Numbered from the stretch's first letter, positions 35,918 through 45,976 are shown. The stretch is 64,000 nucleotides of DNA from Schlesneria sp. (GCA_028291515.1 JAQGHU010000024.1:1-64000), one strand, 5' to 3'. Translations and numbers: made by a program. The notes: generated by a model from the letters alone, not told the origin.

Positions 35918-38900
35918 ATGACGGAAGTCAAATCCGCACCTGCCGTTGCGCCGGCATCCGTTGTCGCCGCACCCGCCGCGCCGATCAAACCACGCCGCCG
36001 CTGGTTCAGCCGTGTGTTAATGCTGCTCGGGTGCAGTCTCGCCATCGCCGGTTGGTTCGCCCCGATGATCGTCGCCCAGACCGACTTGAAACAACAAGTT
36101 CCCAAGCTGCTGTTTCCGTTGTATCCCGGCAAAGTCGAAATTGGTTCGGCTTCGCTCGGCTGGCTACAGTCAGTGATCGTCCGCGATCTGCATGCGACGG
36201 ACGCGGACGGCAACGCGTTTCTGGATGTGAAAGAGTTCTCGACCAGTTTGCCACTCTGGAAGCTGGCTGTCAGTCAGGCCAACCTGGGTCGCCTGATTCT
36301 GCTGGAACCGACAGTCAATCTGCAGTTCCGCGCCGACGGATCGAATGCCGAAGACGTCCTCGCCAAGATGATGAGTGGCCCGCCGAGCAAAGCTCCGATC
36401 CCTGATTTCGATTTGGAAGTCCACGGCGCGACTGTCGCGATGGAACACAAAGCGACCGCACGCTCGACGACGATTCAACCGTTATCGCTGGTGGTGCGGT
36501 CCCAGAAGGGGGCGATCGAAGAGTTCGAAATCACGATCGGCGACATTCCCGACAAGGACGCCGCGTCGCTGCAGCCCGCCACTGATTGGCTGGCGTTTCG
36601 ATTCGGTAACGAACCAACACAAGACGGTGTCGCGATGACGCCCGGTTCCAAGCACATTCGCCTGAAGGCGGTCGGTTGGAATCTCGACAAGCTGCTGCCG
36701 GCCCTGGCACGCGTCGAACCGACTGCCGAACTCGCCGGAACGATCGATGCGGATGCTCGCAGTCAGGTCAACCTCGCCGACGCTCCCTCCGACTGGACGA
36801 AGTACGACTGGAGTTGGGATGGACGCATCACCGTCAGCAAATTCGTGCTGGCCGGATTGTCGGCACTGAAGCAAGATCGCGTCACTCTCGAAACGACATC
36901 GCTGGCAGGTCGCGTGGCCGCTCAGCAGCAGCGTCTTTCGATGCAAGGCCTGCAGCTACAGACCGAAGTCGGTGAACTCACTGCGACCGGTGATATCCCG
37001 CTGGTGGGCATCGAAGCGTCACCGCTGAATGCATTCAGTTCGATCCTGGCCGACCAGGACTACACGATTCACGGACACCTCGATCTGCAACGACTCGCCG
37101 CGCTGCTGCCGAATACCCTGCGAGTTCGCGAAGGAACACAGGTCACCAGCGGCAGCGTCGATGTGAATCTGAAGAGCGAACTGCAAAACAGTGCTCGAAC
37201 CTGGACGGCGGACGCCACCGTTGACAAGCTGGCCGCGACCAATCAAGGGAAGCCGGTCAGTTGGAACGAGCCTATCAAGCTGAATTTGCTGGCTCACCGT
37301 GCGCAAGACCTGGTTACGATCGATCAGATGACGTGTCAGTCTGATTTCTTCAAACTGACAGGCAAGGGTTCGCTGACCGACGCCACCTTCACGGCCAACG
37401 GTGATCTGAATCGCCTGGAAGAAAACCTGCAGCAATTCATCGATCTGGGCATCGACAAGATCGCGGGCAAGCTGAAGATCGAGGGCGAGATTCGACGAGC
37501 TGAAGCCGATCAGGTCACGCTGACCGCCGTCGTGCAGATGGATAACTTCCAGTGGAATCTGTCGAAGGATACCGTCTGGCAGGAAGCTCAGTTGGTCTTG
37601 GGGATGCATGCCGCCGCGAAGACGACCGGCGATTCCACTCTGACGCAGATTCAATCGGGTGACATGAAGTTGACGAGCGGCCCGGATACGCTCGTGGCCG
37701 CGCTGCAGCAGCCCGTCGATCTGACCGCGAAAGCCCCAGCGTATGCCGTCAAAGCGTCATTGGGAGGCAACCTGCAGACCTGGCAGAACCGGCTGCGGCC
37801 CTTCGTCTCGGTTGCGGGCTGGCAACTCGGTGGCACGACGAAGATCGATACGACCATCACCGCGAACCCCGATCAGATTGAAGTGGTTAGCCTGACGGGC
37901 GATATCACCAACCTGGATGCTCGCGGACCTCAGTGGTGGATCAAAGAACCTCAGGTGAAGCTCGAATCGGCCGGCATCTGGTCGGTCGCACAGAGCCAAT
38001 GGACATCGCCACAGACCACAGTGACGGCCACGGCCCTCGCGGTTCGCGTTCACGAATTGCTGGTCGACCTGAAGCCGAACGGTCAACTCGAACGGATCAC
38101 CGGCGATGCCGCTTATCGAGGCGACTTGGACAAGTTGTCACGCTGGAAGAATCAAGCCCTGCCAATTCCATCCTATACGTTGATGGGAACGCTCGAAGGT
38201 CGAGCCAACTTGGTCGAAGAAGGAACCGTGATCACTGCCGATTTGGACGCCACTGTCACCAAACTGATCGTTGCCGATCTCGAAACGCTCCCGAATCGGG
38301 AACTGCATTGGGTCGCATTGTGGCGTGAACCCGAGTTGCATCTGCTAGGTAAAGGAACTTACGACCTCACCGCCGACAAGTTGCAATTGGAGACGGCGTC
38401 CGTTCAGGGGGATGGCCTCAGTGTGAACGCTCACGGGACGCTCGCACAATTGTCGACGACTCAGCAAGTCGATCTCCAAGGAGAGCTCGGCTACGACTGG
38501 GCGATCGTCAGCCAGCGCATGGGCGATTCGCTGAAGAAGTCGGTACAACTCACGGGCAAGCAGACGCGACCCATTACGCTGAAAGGATCGCTGGCCAGCC
38601 TCGGTAGTCCCAACGGTCTGACCGACTTGGCAGGAACGGCCGGGATCGGCTGGGATTCCGCCACGATCGAAGGCCTGCCTGTAGGACCGACCGACATCTC
38701 CGCCAAGCTCGACAAAGGAATCGCTCAATTCGCCCCGATCGAGACCACGGTGGCCCAGGGCAAGGTGCATCTGACTCCGCAGATTCGACTCGATCGCAAC
38801 CCGTCGCTGCTGGTCTTACCGACCGAGAAGGTGATTCAAGGTGTCCAGATCACGCCAGAATTGTGCAATCGCTGGCTGAAGTACGTCGCCCCGATGCTGG

Positions 38901-39511
38901 CCGACGCGACTCAGATCGACGGCCAATTTTCGCTGGATGTCACGAATGGAGCCCTGCCCTTGTCGGCCCCGATGAAGGGGGATATGGCCGGCACTCTGTC
39001 CGTCCACCAAGTCCGCGTGCGTCCGGGACCGGGTGGTCTGCAAATCACGTCGTTCGTCGATCAGATCAAATCGATCATCACTCGCAAAGCTCCCGCCGGT
39101 GCCCCGCAAGACCGCGTCTGGATGCAAATGCCCGAACAAGCGATTCCCATCAAACTGGTGGGAGGGCGAGCCTATCACCAGAACGTCACGTTCCAGATCG
39201 GTGAAGGAACAGTCGTCTCGTCCGGTTCGGTCGGCCTGCTCGACGAATCGGTCGACCTCGTTTTGCAGATCGCGATCCTAGAAGATTGGATCAAAGATCA
39301 AAAGCTACTGGCGGGCTTCAAGGGGAAGTCCCTGAAGGTTCCCGTCCGCGGTTCACTTTCCCAATTCCAACTCGACCCGCGAGTCCTCACTGATCTGGCA
39401 ACGCAAATTGGCGGCAGCGCAATCGAAGGCGCTTTGGGCGGCGCCCTTGAAGACAAGGTCGATGACCTGTTTAAGGGCAAGCTGAAGAAGTTCCTGCCGG
39501 GGCAGCAGTAA
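35918..39511 (+). CDS. Large AsmA-like envelope protein
   Basis: A 1197-residue protein. The ATG at 35918 is preferred; an upstream in-frame ATG at 35807 would add 37 residues before the natural N-terminus. An alanine/proline-rich cytoplasmic start and one membrane segment (about residues 35-52) are followed by a very long beta-helical region of the AsmA/TamB kind (repeats such as VTLETTSLAGRVAAQQ and LKIEGEIRRAEADQ). The end has the AsmA-like block LSVHQVRVRPGPGGLQIT and GLLDESVDLVLQI. Homologues in Proteobacteria form bridges for lipid transport between membranes; the role in Planctomycetes is open. Stands alone. Confidence 0.7.
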   Translation: MTEVKSAPAVAPASVVAAPAAPIKPRRRWFSRVLMLLGCSLAIAGWFAPMIVAQTDLKQQVPKLLFPLYPGKVEIGSASLGWLQSVIVRDLHATDADGNAFLDVKEFSTSLPLWKLAVSQANLGRLILLEPTVNLQFRADGSNAEDVLAKMMSGPPSKAPIPDFDLEVHGATVAMEHKATARSTTIQPLSLVVRSQKGAIEEFEITIGDIPDKDAASLQPATDWLAFRFGNEPTQDGVAMTPGSKHIRLKAVGWNLDKLLPALARVEPTAELAGTIDADARSQVNLADAPSDWTKYDWSWDGRITVSKFVLAGLSALKQDRVTLETTSLAGRVAAQQQRLSMQGLQLQTEVGELTATGDIPLVGIEASPLNAFSSILADQDYTIHGHLDLQRLAALLPNTLRVREGTQVTSGSVDVNLKSELQNSARTWTADATVDKLAATNQGKPVSWNEPIKLNLLAHRAQDLVTIDQMTCQSDFFKLTGKGSLTDATFTANGDLNRLEENLQQFIDLGIDKIAGKLKIEGEIRRAEADQVTLTAVVQMDNFQWNLSKDTVWQEAQLVLGMHAAAKTTGDSTLTQIQSGDMKLTSGPDTLVAALQQPVDLTAKAPAYAVKASLGGNLQTWQNRLRPFVSVAGWQLGGTTKIDTTITANPDQIEVVSLTGDITNLDARGPQWWIKEPQVKLESAGIWSVAQSQWTSPQTTVTATALAVRVHELLVDLKPNGQLERITGDAAYRGDLDKLSRWKNQALPIPSYTLMGTLEGRANLVEEGTVITADLDATVTKLIVADLETLPNRELHWVALWREPELHLLGKGTYDLTADKLQLETASVQGDGLSVNAHGTLAQLSTTQQVDLQGELGYDWAIVSQRMGDSLKKSVQLTGKQTRPITLKGSLASLGSPNGLTDLAGTAGIGWDSATIEGLPVGPTDISAKLDKGIAQFAPIETTVAQGKVHLTPQIRLDRNPSLLVLPTEKVIQGVQITPELCNRWLKYVAPMLADATQIDGQFSLDVTNGALPLSAPMKGDMAGTLSVHQVRVRPGPGGLQITSFVDQIKSIITRKAPAGAPQDRVWMQMPEQAIPIKLVGGRAYHQNVTFQIGEGTVVSSGSVGLLDESVDLVLQIAILEDWIKDQKLLAGFKGKSLKVPVRGSLSQFQLDPRVLTDLATQIGGSAIEGALGGALEDKVDDLFKGKLKKFLPGQQ

Positions 39512-39518
39512 GAGTGCT

Positions 39519-39550
39519 TAGCCACGGATGAACACGGACGAAACACAGAT
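39519..39550. repeat. Dispersed repeat (CCACGGATGAACACGG family)
   Basis: TAGCCACGGATGAACACGG then ACGAAACACAGAT, directly after the AsmA-like gene. It matches the copies at 25302 and (inverted) 15331. Confidence 0.6.
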
Positions 39551-39772
39551 CGGCGAAGACGTGATTGGTGTTGGAGCCGTGGCCGATGCGGGCATAGGCA
39601 ACGCAGTATCTAGCGAATCCCTGCCTCCTCTGGCTTCTCATGGCGCATCGTGGTTGCGGTGATTGACCGCGTTGCTTGCCCTTGCTCGGTTGCAATGGAT
39701 ATCGTGAGATCTTCTCGTATCACCACACTGCGTCGTGCTCGCAGTGTTTGATCCAGATAGCAGGAGAGTCCC

Positions 39773-40222
39773 ATGACAGACGCCACAGTTCTGCGAGCCC
39801 GTCGCGTGTTGGCTGTCTACTTGGTGTTTTCGCTAATTGTTACTGCATTTGAATTGTGGTCTTTTGTTCAACCAGACCTCAAAAGCATAGTCGTCCCCTT
39901 TACTGGATGGACGGGTCTCATGCCATACGCGTGGACGTTATACTTCGCCTACTTCGCCATGCGTCACACCAATCGGTATCTCTTCACGCCGCTGCTATGG
40001 ATGTTGGGTACGGCAACAATCTTGTTAGCAGTCGACACCGCCGTTAAAGGTATCGAACACTGGTCGGGCAGCCCCGACTACGGAAATCCTTACCTGACGT
40101 ATCATCCGGCTCGCCCGTTGATAACAGTCGTAGTTCCTTTGACCTGGCTCTTGATCCTCTGGATGGTGGGACGACAACTTCCTGACGAGCCTTTGCCAAA
40201 TTGTTCTGCCAGTGCTTCATAA
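39773..40222 (+). CDS. Four-segment membrane protein, DUF2569-like in layout
   Basis: A 149-residue protein with four hydrophobic segments (about residues 10-32, 43-63, 70-92, 112-132) and short loops. AGGAG precedes the ATG. It is followed 11 bp later by the first of two WRRKAGC small membrane proteins on the same strand. Function unknown; the layout recalls DUF2569, but no diagnostic motif was seen. Confidence 0.55.
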   Translation: MTDATVLRARRVLAVYLVFSLIVTAFELWSFVQPDLKSIVVPFTGWTGLMPYAWTLYFAYFAMRHTNRYLFTPLLWMLGTATILLAVDTAVKGIEHWSGSPDYGNPYLTYHPARPLITVVVPLTWLLILWMVGRQLPDEPLPNCSASAS

Positions 40223-40233
40223 AGCGAAGAACA

Positions 40234-40611
40234 ATGTACGGCTTCTTTCAAGGCTGGCGACGAAAAGCGGGCTGCATCGCGCTTGTGATGGCGAGTATGC
40301 TGGCGGCCAGTTGGATAAGAAGCTTGCGAGCTGAAGAAAGGATCTGCGTCGGTTTTGGCGGCGACGAATATATCCTGGCACACTTGGGAGGGTGGATTTG
40401 TTACTACAACGGCCCAACATCGGATCGCCAGACAATTCGGTGGTCTACACGCAAACACAGCTCAAACGGTGATCTAAATCAAATAATGCCACTTTGGAAA
40501 TCTAACCCACGAGTCTACTATGTCAGGCATTGGCCTATCGCCACGCTCCTGACCCTGCTCTCGGCTTGCCTGATTCTCTGGAAGCCGCTGAAGCAGTCTT
40601 CCCCAAATTGA
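40234..40611 (+). CDS. Small WRRKAGC membrane protein, copy 1
   Basis: A 125-residue protein with two hydrophobic ends: GWRRKAGCIALVMASMLAAS at the start and WPIATLLTLLSACLILWKP at the end, enclosing about 65 polar residues (IRSLRAEE through KSNPRVYY). The ATG at 40234 follows GCGAAGAA; an in-frame upstream start at 40201 would overlap the previous gene. It is a lineage-specific planctomycete family; copy 2 lies at 40745. The polar part has no enzyme motif. Possibly an inner-membrane accessory protein. Confidence 0.6.
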   Translation: MYGFFQGWRRKAGCIALVMASMLAASWIRSLRAEERICVGFGGDEYILAHLGGWICYYNGPTSDRQTIRWSTRKHSSNGDLNQIMPLWKSNPRVYYVRHWPIATLLTLLSACLILWKPLKQSSPN

Positions 40612-40744
40612 GTCGTCAATACACAGACGTGAGGCAGACCTAGTTGGCGAGCACGACTTATTTCAGACAGAAAGCTGGCGCAAACAACGACGAAAGACAT
40701 CTGATGTCTGCTGAACCTCGCGGGGAATTCCATTAAGAGTACCG

Positions 40745-41086
40745 ATGCACACGTTCTTTCACGGTTGGCGACGAAAAGCAGGGTGTTTCACGCTGGCGTT
40801 GGCGTGCTTCTTCTTGATCGCCTGGACACGAAGTCTGATCGTGCCCGACGCGATTCTCGGTCGATCGCGTTGGATCTCCTTGGATTCGGAAGGCAAGACT
40901 TATGACCTGATCATGTCGCGTGATGGTGCGGTGCGAAACATCTATCGCATTTATCAGGCGGGAGGCGGTTTTCGTGACGAAGAAGTTTTTGCTGTCCCCT
41001 ACGCGATCGTGATCCTGCCCCTGACTCTCCTCTCCGCATACTTGATTCTCTTGAAACCAAGTCAGCGGGGGTGCGTTACTAAATAA
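40745..41086 (+). CDS. Small WRRKAGC membrane protein, copy 2
   Basis: A 113-residue paralogue of the protein at 40234: GWRRKAGCFTLALACFFLIA at the start, RSL after the first helix, and LPLTLLSAYLILLKPSQ at the end. The central part (ISLDSEGKTYDLIMSRDGAV) differs from copy 1 almost completely, which suggests tandem duplication with divergence of the outer domain. It is followed by a CCCAGGGC/GCCCTGGG hairpin at 41092-41133. Confidence 0.6.
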   Translation: MHTFFHGWRRKAGCFTLALACFFLIAWTRSLIVPDAILGRSRWISLDSEGKTYDLIMSRDGAVRNIYRIYQAGGGFRDEEVFAVPYAIVILPLTLLSAYLILLKPSQRGCVTK

Positions 41087-41201
41087 CTCAACCCAGGGCG
41101 TTCCGAGGCTTCATCTTTCCGCTCTGCCCTGGGACGTAGGGGCATTGTTGTCGTGTTCGCAATCGGCTGAGATCGACGCGAAGCGGAGCTTCGAAGACCG
41201 G

Positions 41202-41227
41202 CGTTCCCAAGCTGGAGCTTGGGAACG
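41202..41227. repeat. REP-like perfect palindrome
   Basis: CGTTCCCAAGCT (41202-41213) pairs with AGCTTGGGAACG (41216-41227) around GG. This short palindrome is dispersed in many Planctomycetes and Cyanobacteria. It sits between convergent genes and may also serve as a terminator for the sulfatase at 41279. Confidence 0.7.
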
Positions 41228-41278
41228 AGAAAACGATGTCTATTGTAGCCTTTCAGACCTTCTCAGAGTGAGAATCCG

Positions 41279-42853
41279 TCAGGCGTAACTCAGCCGTGTC
41301 AGTTTGACCACGTTCAGCTTGGCCAGCAGGCGCACGAATTCAACCTGCTGCGCTGGCGTCCGGACATAAGACGAGTGCGCGAGGTTCTTGATTTCGAGAG
41401 GATCGCTCTGCAGGTCGTACATCTCGTACTGACGTTTGGTGAGCGGAAACTCCGCGTCGTAGTACTCGGCCAGTTTGTAGCGTGATTCACGAATACTCAC
41501 GATGTGGTTCGGTGGCAGCGGGTGCGGACCTGTTTGTCCGGACTGATAGTCGTCGTAGGTGAAGACGGTGTAGTCCTGCACCGGCGGAGCGGACGGATTC
41601 AGGACGATGCTCGAATAGTCCACCCCTTGCCATCTCTTGCAGGCGAGTTTCGGGGCACCGAACAGCGTCGCCAAAGTTGGTAGCAGATCGACGTGAGACA
41701 CCAGCGCCTTTGTCGAACGAGCCGTTGGGTACAGAACGGGGTTCGAATAGACGAGGGGGATATTGATGGACTCTTCGTAGAAATTAAAGTTTTTCTGACG
41801 CTGACCGCCGTGCGCCAGCCCCATTTCGCCGTGATCGGCGATGCGCACCACCAGGGTGTTCTTCAGCAGTTCTTTCCGTTCGAGAACGTCGAGCACCCTG
41901 ACCAGGTTGCCGTCCGAGACCTTCATCAGGTTGCCATAGAAATTCAGGTAGGCTCGCTGCATCTCGACCGTAGTGATCTCGCCCAGACCCGCTTTCGTGA
42001 GTGCCAGAAACTGTTGTTGAGCCGTCGGCTTGGTCGACAGGTTCTCGTTGACGGTGGCGGGCGGCTGAATGGTCCCGACCGTCCAATCGTCCGTATAGCC
42101 GCCGCTCGTCATGAGCTTGGGATAGAACAGCACGTCATGCGGATTAACGAGAGAAACGATCAGGCAGAACGGCTGTTGATTGGACGCGACCTTTTCCAGA
42201 TAGGCGATGACTCCTTCCTCGCCATCGAGGTAGTCTCCATCATCGTTCATGAAGCGACCGTCGTTGTCGTAAGTCCCGCCACCTTCTTCGGTGGCTGCGG
42301 TATTGGCGCCGGCGTCCTGAGGATTCCAGCGTGTGTAACCATACTGGCCAAGGTCGCTGGGAACGTAATCCGTTCCCTTCGGTTTGACCAGATGCCACTT
42401 CCCTTTATAGACGACGTTGTAGCCCGCGGCGGACATCACAGTGGCGATATTGCTGAGTTTGTTGGGGAGCGGCAATTGCACTTGGGGATACTGCGCGGTC
42501 GTCATCGCGCTTTCGAGCGTGTACTTGACCCCATGCTGCGCGGGAAAGAATCCAGTCTGGATCGTCGCGCGAGCTGGCGAACACATGCAGGCGTTCGTGA
42601 AGGCGTTCTCGAACGTGAGCCCGTTTTTCTTCAGCCGAGTCAATCCGGGCAGATTCTGTTCTTCCCAGCCGACAGGAAAGTGCTGGATCTTCCGTTCCTG
42701 GTCGGTCATGAAGATGACCAGATTCATGCGAAGTCCGCTGGACTTCGCCGGTGGTAGACTGGCAGCTTCGGCAGAGTTGTTCAAGAACGGCAATGCCACC
42801 GCGCCAGTTGCCGCGGCCATCAGTTCTCGCCGCGTCATGCCATTGCCATTCAT
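41279..42853 (-). CDS. Sulfatase with twin-arginine leader
   Basis: A 524-residue sulfatase. The ATG at 42853 has GGAAGGA upstream; an earlier in-frame start at 42910 would put 19 residues in front of the leader. The leader has MTRRELMAAATGAVALPFL, a twin-arginine (Tat) signal, so it is exported folded. D51 in MTDQER is a metal ligand, and C91 in CMCSPARATIQTG is the CxPxR formylglycine site. GKWHL and ADHGEMGLAHGG complete the site. It differs in subgroup from the Sec-type sulfatase at 26394. A choline/heparan-type substrate cannot be deduced. Confidence 0.9.
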   Translation of the reverse strand: MNGNGMTRRELMAAATGAVALPFLNNSAEAASLPPAKSSGLRMNLVIFMTDQERKIQHFPVGWEEQNLPGLTRLKKNGLTFENAFTNACMCSPARATIQTGFFPAQHGVKYTLESAMTTAQYPQVQLPLPNKLSNIATVMSAAGYNVVYKGKWHLVKPKGTDYVPSDLGQYGYTRWNPQDAGANTAATEEGGGTYDNDGRFMNDDGDYLDGEEGVIAYLEKVASNQQPFCLIVSLVNPHDVLFYPKLMTSGGYTDDWTVGTIQPPATVNENLSTKPTAQQQFLALTKAGLGEITTVEMQRAYLNFYGNLMKVSDGNLVRVLDVLERKELLKNTLVVRIADHGEMGLAHGGQRQKNFNFYEESINIPLVYSNPVLYPTARSTKALVSHVDLLPTLATLFGAPKLACKRWQGVDYSSIVLNPSAPPVQDYTVFTYDDYQSGQTGPHPLPPNHIVSIRESRYKLAEYYDAEFPLTKRQYEMYDLQSDPLEIKNLAHSSYVRTPAQQVEFVRLLAKLNVVKLTRLSYA

Positions 42854-43188
42854 CAGACGATTCCTTCCGTTTGACTCTGCTTCGTCGCGAAAGCCGCGTA
42901 GTGCTGACATGTGTCACGCCGAACCGGCTTTCTATCGACCGATGCATAGCTTGAAAGAAGGCAATGTCGAAGGAATCATCAGTTGTGCGGCGACCCGCGG
43001 GATTCGCGATTGGAAAGCACTGATCGCGATCAGGCTGAAGTCACCGTCGACTGCTGCTTCTCGGTCTGCAAAAGTCCGTGAATGGAAGTGACGGCAATCA
43101 CGATCGGCATCTGACAGCACTGTCAGTGCAGACGATACGAGGTCAATTCCTGGCCATCGCGCGCCGTGAGGCTAGAACTTGGCACTCG
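42854..43188. other. Spacer without a supported gene
   Basis: Nothing beyond short inconsistent frames. It should contain the sulfatase promoter (minus strand, near 42860-42950). Confidence 0.4.
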
Positions 43189-43767
43189 TTACTTCTCGAC
43201 GAGGCGCCACGCGAATCGTTCTAACCTGACACTCAAGAGAGCAAGAGATCTGTTGAACGAAGTGCGGAATTGGCGTTCGCCGGTTTTCTCTCCGCCGCGC
43301 AATTTTGTTGCCACCGAGACCACGATCCCGGCTTCGCCCCCTTCGCACATCGCCGCGGCCAGCTTCATCTGGGTGGGTGACAGTGTGACAACATGGCGGC
43401 AGAAGTCGGGCCTTTGAATTGTCAGGCTGGTTTCATCAACGCTCAATCCAAGATGAGCCTTGAAGGGAATCTCTAGAATCTTGGGGCTGATTCGATAGGT
43501 CACCGACGACAGTCCCAGCAAATTTGCCGTGACCCCCTGCGGCCGTTCGGCGATCTGCTCTTCGATCAGTCCTTGCTCAACAAAGGCCGAGACGATCGCG
43601 TCTACGAACTTGCCATTTTCTCCAAGTGAATCCCGTAGATGCTCAATCGAGAACTCGGTCCGACCTCGCTTGAATCGAGCGGAAAGAATCTGCCTCCCCG
43701 AGGCAATTGCCGCAGGCAGGGAATCGAAAGGATCTGAAGAGCTGTTCACGAACACGAATTCCTTCAT
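43189..43767 (-). CDS. Hypothetical protein, possibly with a winged-helix segment
   Basis: A 192-residue open frame starting at the ATG at 43767; a TTG two codons upstream is less likely. Residues about 40-70 (FSIEHLRDSLGENGKFVDAI then VSAFVEQGLIEEQ) could form a helix-turn-helix or winged-helix fold. No membrane segment or signal is seen. It is divergent from the TfoX-N gene. I do not recognise a family, and its coding status rests on length and plausible composition. Confidence 0.45.
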   Translation of the reverse strand: MKEFVFVNSSSDPFDSLPAAIASGRQILSARFKRGRTEFSIEHLRDSLGENGKFVDAIVSAFVEQGLIEEQIAERPQGVTANLLGLSSVTYRISPKILEIPFKAHLGLSVDETSLTIQRPDFCRHVVTLSPTQMKLAAAMCEGGEAGIVVSVATKLRGGEKTGERQFRTSFNRSLALLSVRLERFAWRLVEK

Positions 43768-43963
43768 CTGCAAGAGCCGCGTTCTTGCGGAAGGAGATCG
43801 TCGAGACAGATTTGAAACGAAGAACCTCCATCACAATTCGCGGCAGCCATCCTATCAGGATCGAGATCGAATCACTTGAATGGGATTGAAAAAACAGCGA
43901 TACCGATTCGTCGTCGGCGAGAGCGGGCATCAAAGCGGGTTGCCCGCAATTAGAAGAAGCACA

Positions 43964-44296
43964 ATGGCATTCGATCAATCGCTGGCAGCGCGGATACGCG
44001 AAGGCTTGGTCCCGGTGGCGGGGATCACCGAAAAGAAGATGTTTGGCGGGATCGCGTTCCTGCTGAACGGCAACATCTGCGTTGGTGTCTGGGGCGACTC
44101 GCTGATTGTCCGCCTCGATATCGAGGAAGGGGCGGCGGCACTTTACGAGCCCCATGTGCGCGCATTCGACGGCACTGGCCGGCCGATGAGAGGTTGGATT
44201 CTGGTCGATCCGGCGGGGATCGAGGAGGATCTCGCTCTGAAGGAATGGCTATTTCGAGGTTGCGAGTTCGTGAAAACATTGCCCGCCAAGCAGTAA
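43964..44296 (+). CDS. TfoX N-terminal domain protein
   Basis: A 110-residue protein matching the TfoX_N domain alone: KKMFGGIAFLLNGNICVGVW, a Glu/Ala-rich helix and RGWILVDP. In gamma-proteobacteria the full TfoX/Sxy protein activates competence; stand-alone N-terminal domains are widespread and of unknown function. The ATG at 43964 is chosen over an in-frame upstream codon because the intervening 28 residues do not match the family. Single gene, divergent from its left neighbour. Confidence 0.8.
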   Translation: MAFDQSLAARIREGLVPVAGITEKKMFGGIAFLLNGNICVGVWGDSLIVRLDIEEGAAALYEPHVRAFDGTGRPMRGWILVDPAGIEEDLALKEWLFRGCEFVKTLPAKQ

Positions 44297-44328
44297 AACT
44301 TCACCGCTTGGCGAGCGTCTCAAGGAAC

Positions 44329-44727
44329 TCAACGTCGCGATTGCTTGGCCAGCTTGCGATGCTCCATCGCAGCCTGATTTTGTTGACCCTCCTGCAGTCG
44401 CGCGATGTCGAAAGCGGTCGCGCGCTGGCTGTCGATCATGGTGGTCAAAGTACGCTGTGCGGCAGGCCAATCGCCAGACCGCGATTTCTCTACGATCGCC
44501 GAGAGGGCTTCGAGTTCGTCTCGCGAAATGTTGTCGGCGTTGAATTGAGCTTGAATCTTCTTCTCGGCCGCATCAATCCATTCCAGCTTCTTGGCGAAAA
44601 CCGCAGTTTGCAACGGCTTCATCAGTTCACGGCTGGCAGGGCTGAATTGCTGCGAGCCGCAACCCACAACCAACAACAACATCAGCAGCAACGCGCACAT
44701 CAACGGCCTGCGAACAAATACGATCAT
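44329..44727 (-). CDS. Small helical lipoprotein
   Basis: A 132-residue protein with a lipobox LVVGCG (C23), then a helical, charged mature part (EWIDAAEKKIQAQF, DWPAAQRTLTTMID) without recognisable domain. TAGGAG precedes the ATG. It follows the DUF1559 gene by 41 bp on the same strand; this DUF1559-lipoprotein pairing is common in Planctomycetes and suggests the two act together at the envelope. Confidence 0.7.
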   Translation of the reverse strand: MIVFVRRPLMCALLLMLLLVVGCGSQQFSPASRELMKPLQTAVFAKKLEWIDAAEKKIQAQFNADNISRDELEALSAIVEKSRSGDWPAAQRTLTTMIDSQRATAFDIARLQEGQQNQAAMEHRKLAKQSRR

Positions 44728-44768
44728 TGGAAAACTCCTATCGATTTTGAGTTAGATTCAATTGGACG

Positions 44769-45746
44769 TTACCACTCGCCGACAACTTCGCTGCCCGCGG
44801 ATGTCGCCAGGTAGGACCAGACCAACGAGTCCATCGACTTCGAAGCAAAGCGGACACTGCCATCCCCCAGCAGTACATGGCAGCCGTCGGAATGCAGCGA
44901 ATACATTTCATCAACCAGGCCCAAGTTGCTGTTGGGGGGATGGATCACCGGCGGGATCTCGAACTGACCGCCGGGGCCGGAGTGGACGTTGATCTGCGGG
45001 GCCGCTTCATCGGAGCCGGCATAGGCAAACCGCGCGGTCGGGCATGTTTGCGAGTTGGGAACGACACCGACCCAGGTCGCGCCGATGGTGTGAAACGTCG
45101 TTTGTTCACCCATGAACACGGTGTTCGTTAATCCGTCCGTGATCGAAGCGATGCGCGTCCGGCCGTTACGATAGAGCGGACCGTTGGCCAGGCCCGAAAG
45201 ATCACCCGCGTCGCCCCATACCTCGATCTGTCCCGCGTTCGCCACATAGTTGCTGAGCGAGAATGTCGCCAGCGTGTTCGCTCCGGCACCGCAACCGTCG
45301 ACGACGTTGTACACACCCGTCGCAGAGACATCTGACGGGCAACGATAAGTCGACACGGCCGTAAGAGCCTGTGTGGCGTTGCTGGGGTGCCAGGATGGCA
45401 AGTTGATGTTGAACGAGTTGTAGAGATTTGCTTTTTCCAGTTGTGGCAGCATCATCATCAACATCGTCCACCCCGGACCATTGTCTCCGTTGCCGTTTGG
45501 CGTCCCCATCACCGGATCGACATTCGGTTGCACCAGATAAGATGGCGGGAAGACTTGGTGAGTATCGTGATAGTTGTGAAGCGCTAAGCCGATCTGCTTC
45601 AAATTGTTCTTGCACTGCGTCCGGCGTGCCGCTTCCCTGGCTTGCTGAACGGCCGGCAACAAAAGTGCGATCAAAACGGCAATAATCGCGATGACGACTA
45701 ATAACTCAATCAACGTGAAGCCACGCGTGGATTTTCGATTTAACAT
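44769..45746 (-). CDS. DUF1559 pseudopilin-like protein
   Basis: A 325-residue DUF1559 protein with a classic prepilin-like start: G9 before F10 in [20 protein letters not shown] (E14 at +5), then [20 protein letters not shown], and the C-terminal [14 protein letters not shown]. Likely cut and inserted by the prepilin peptidase system and exposed in the periplasm. It leads a two-gene operon with the lipoprotein at 44329. It is more typical of the family than the paralogue at 11536. Confidence 0.9.
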   Translation of the reverse strand: MLNRKSTRGFTLIELLVVIAIIAVLIALLLPAVQQAREAARRTQCKNNLKQIGLALHNYHDTHQVFPPSYLVQPNVDPVMGTPNGNGDNGPGWTMLMMMLPQLEKANLYNSFNINLPSWHPSNATQALTAVSTYRCPSDVSATGVYNVVDGCGAGANTLATFSLSNYVANAGQIEVWGDAGDLSGLANGPLYRNGRTRIASITDGLTNTVFMGEQTTFHTIGATWVGVVPNSQTCPTARFAYAGSDEAAPQINVHSGPGGQFEIPPVIHPPNSNLGLVDEMYSLHSDGCHVLLGDGSVRFASKSMDSLVWSYLATSAGSEVVGEW

Positions 45747-45976
45747 GATTCCCTCAAAGAAGCCAAAAGAAGACGTACCGCCAGCCAGCGAAGTTCTTGC
45801 ATGACAAGACTGCGAGCGGTCAGGCGCTGTCAGACATCGTTCGCGAATGTCGGGATCATCCCGAATCGCGAGGATAAATGACGACTAGTGCTGATAGCAC
45901 TTACGTGTCGCGTTGAAACATGCGTTTGACTAAGTGGCTTTCTGCTCGCGGGACGCCACAGTCACGTGAGATGCGA

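Noticed and set aside
41693-42757. 354-codon plus-strand frame opposite the Tat sulfatase
   Set aside because: The sulfatase on the other strand has all catalytic motifs; this frame has none.
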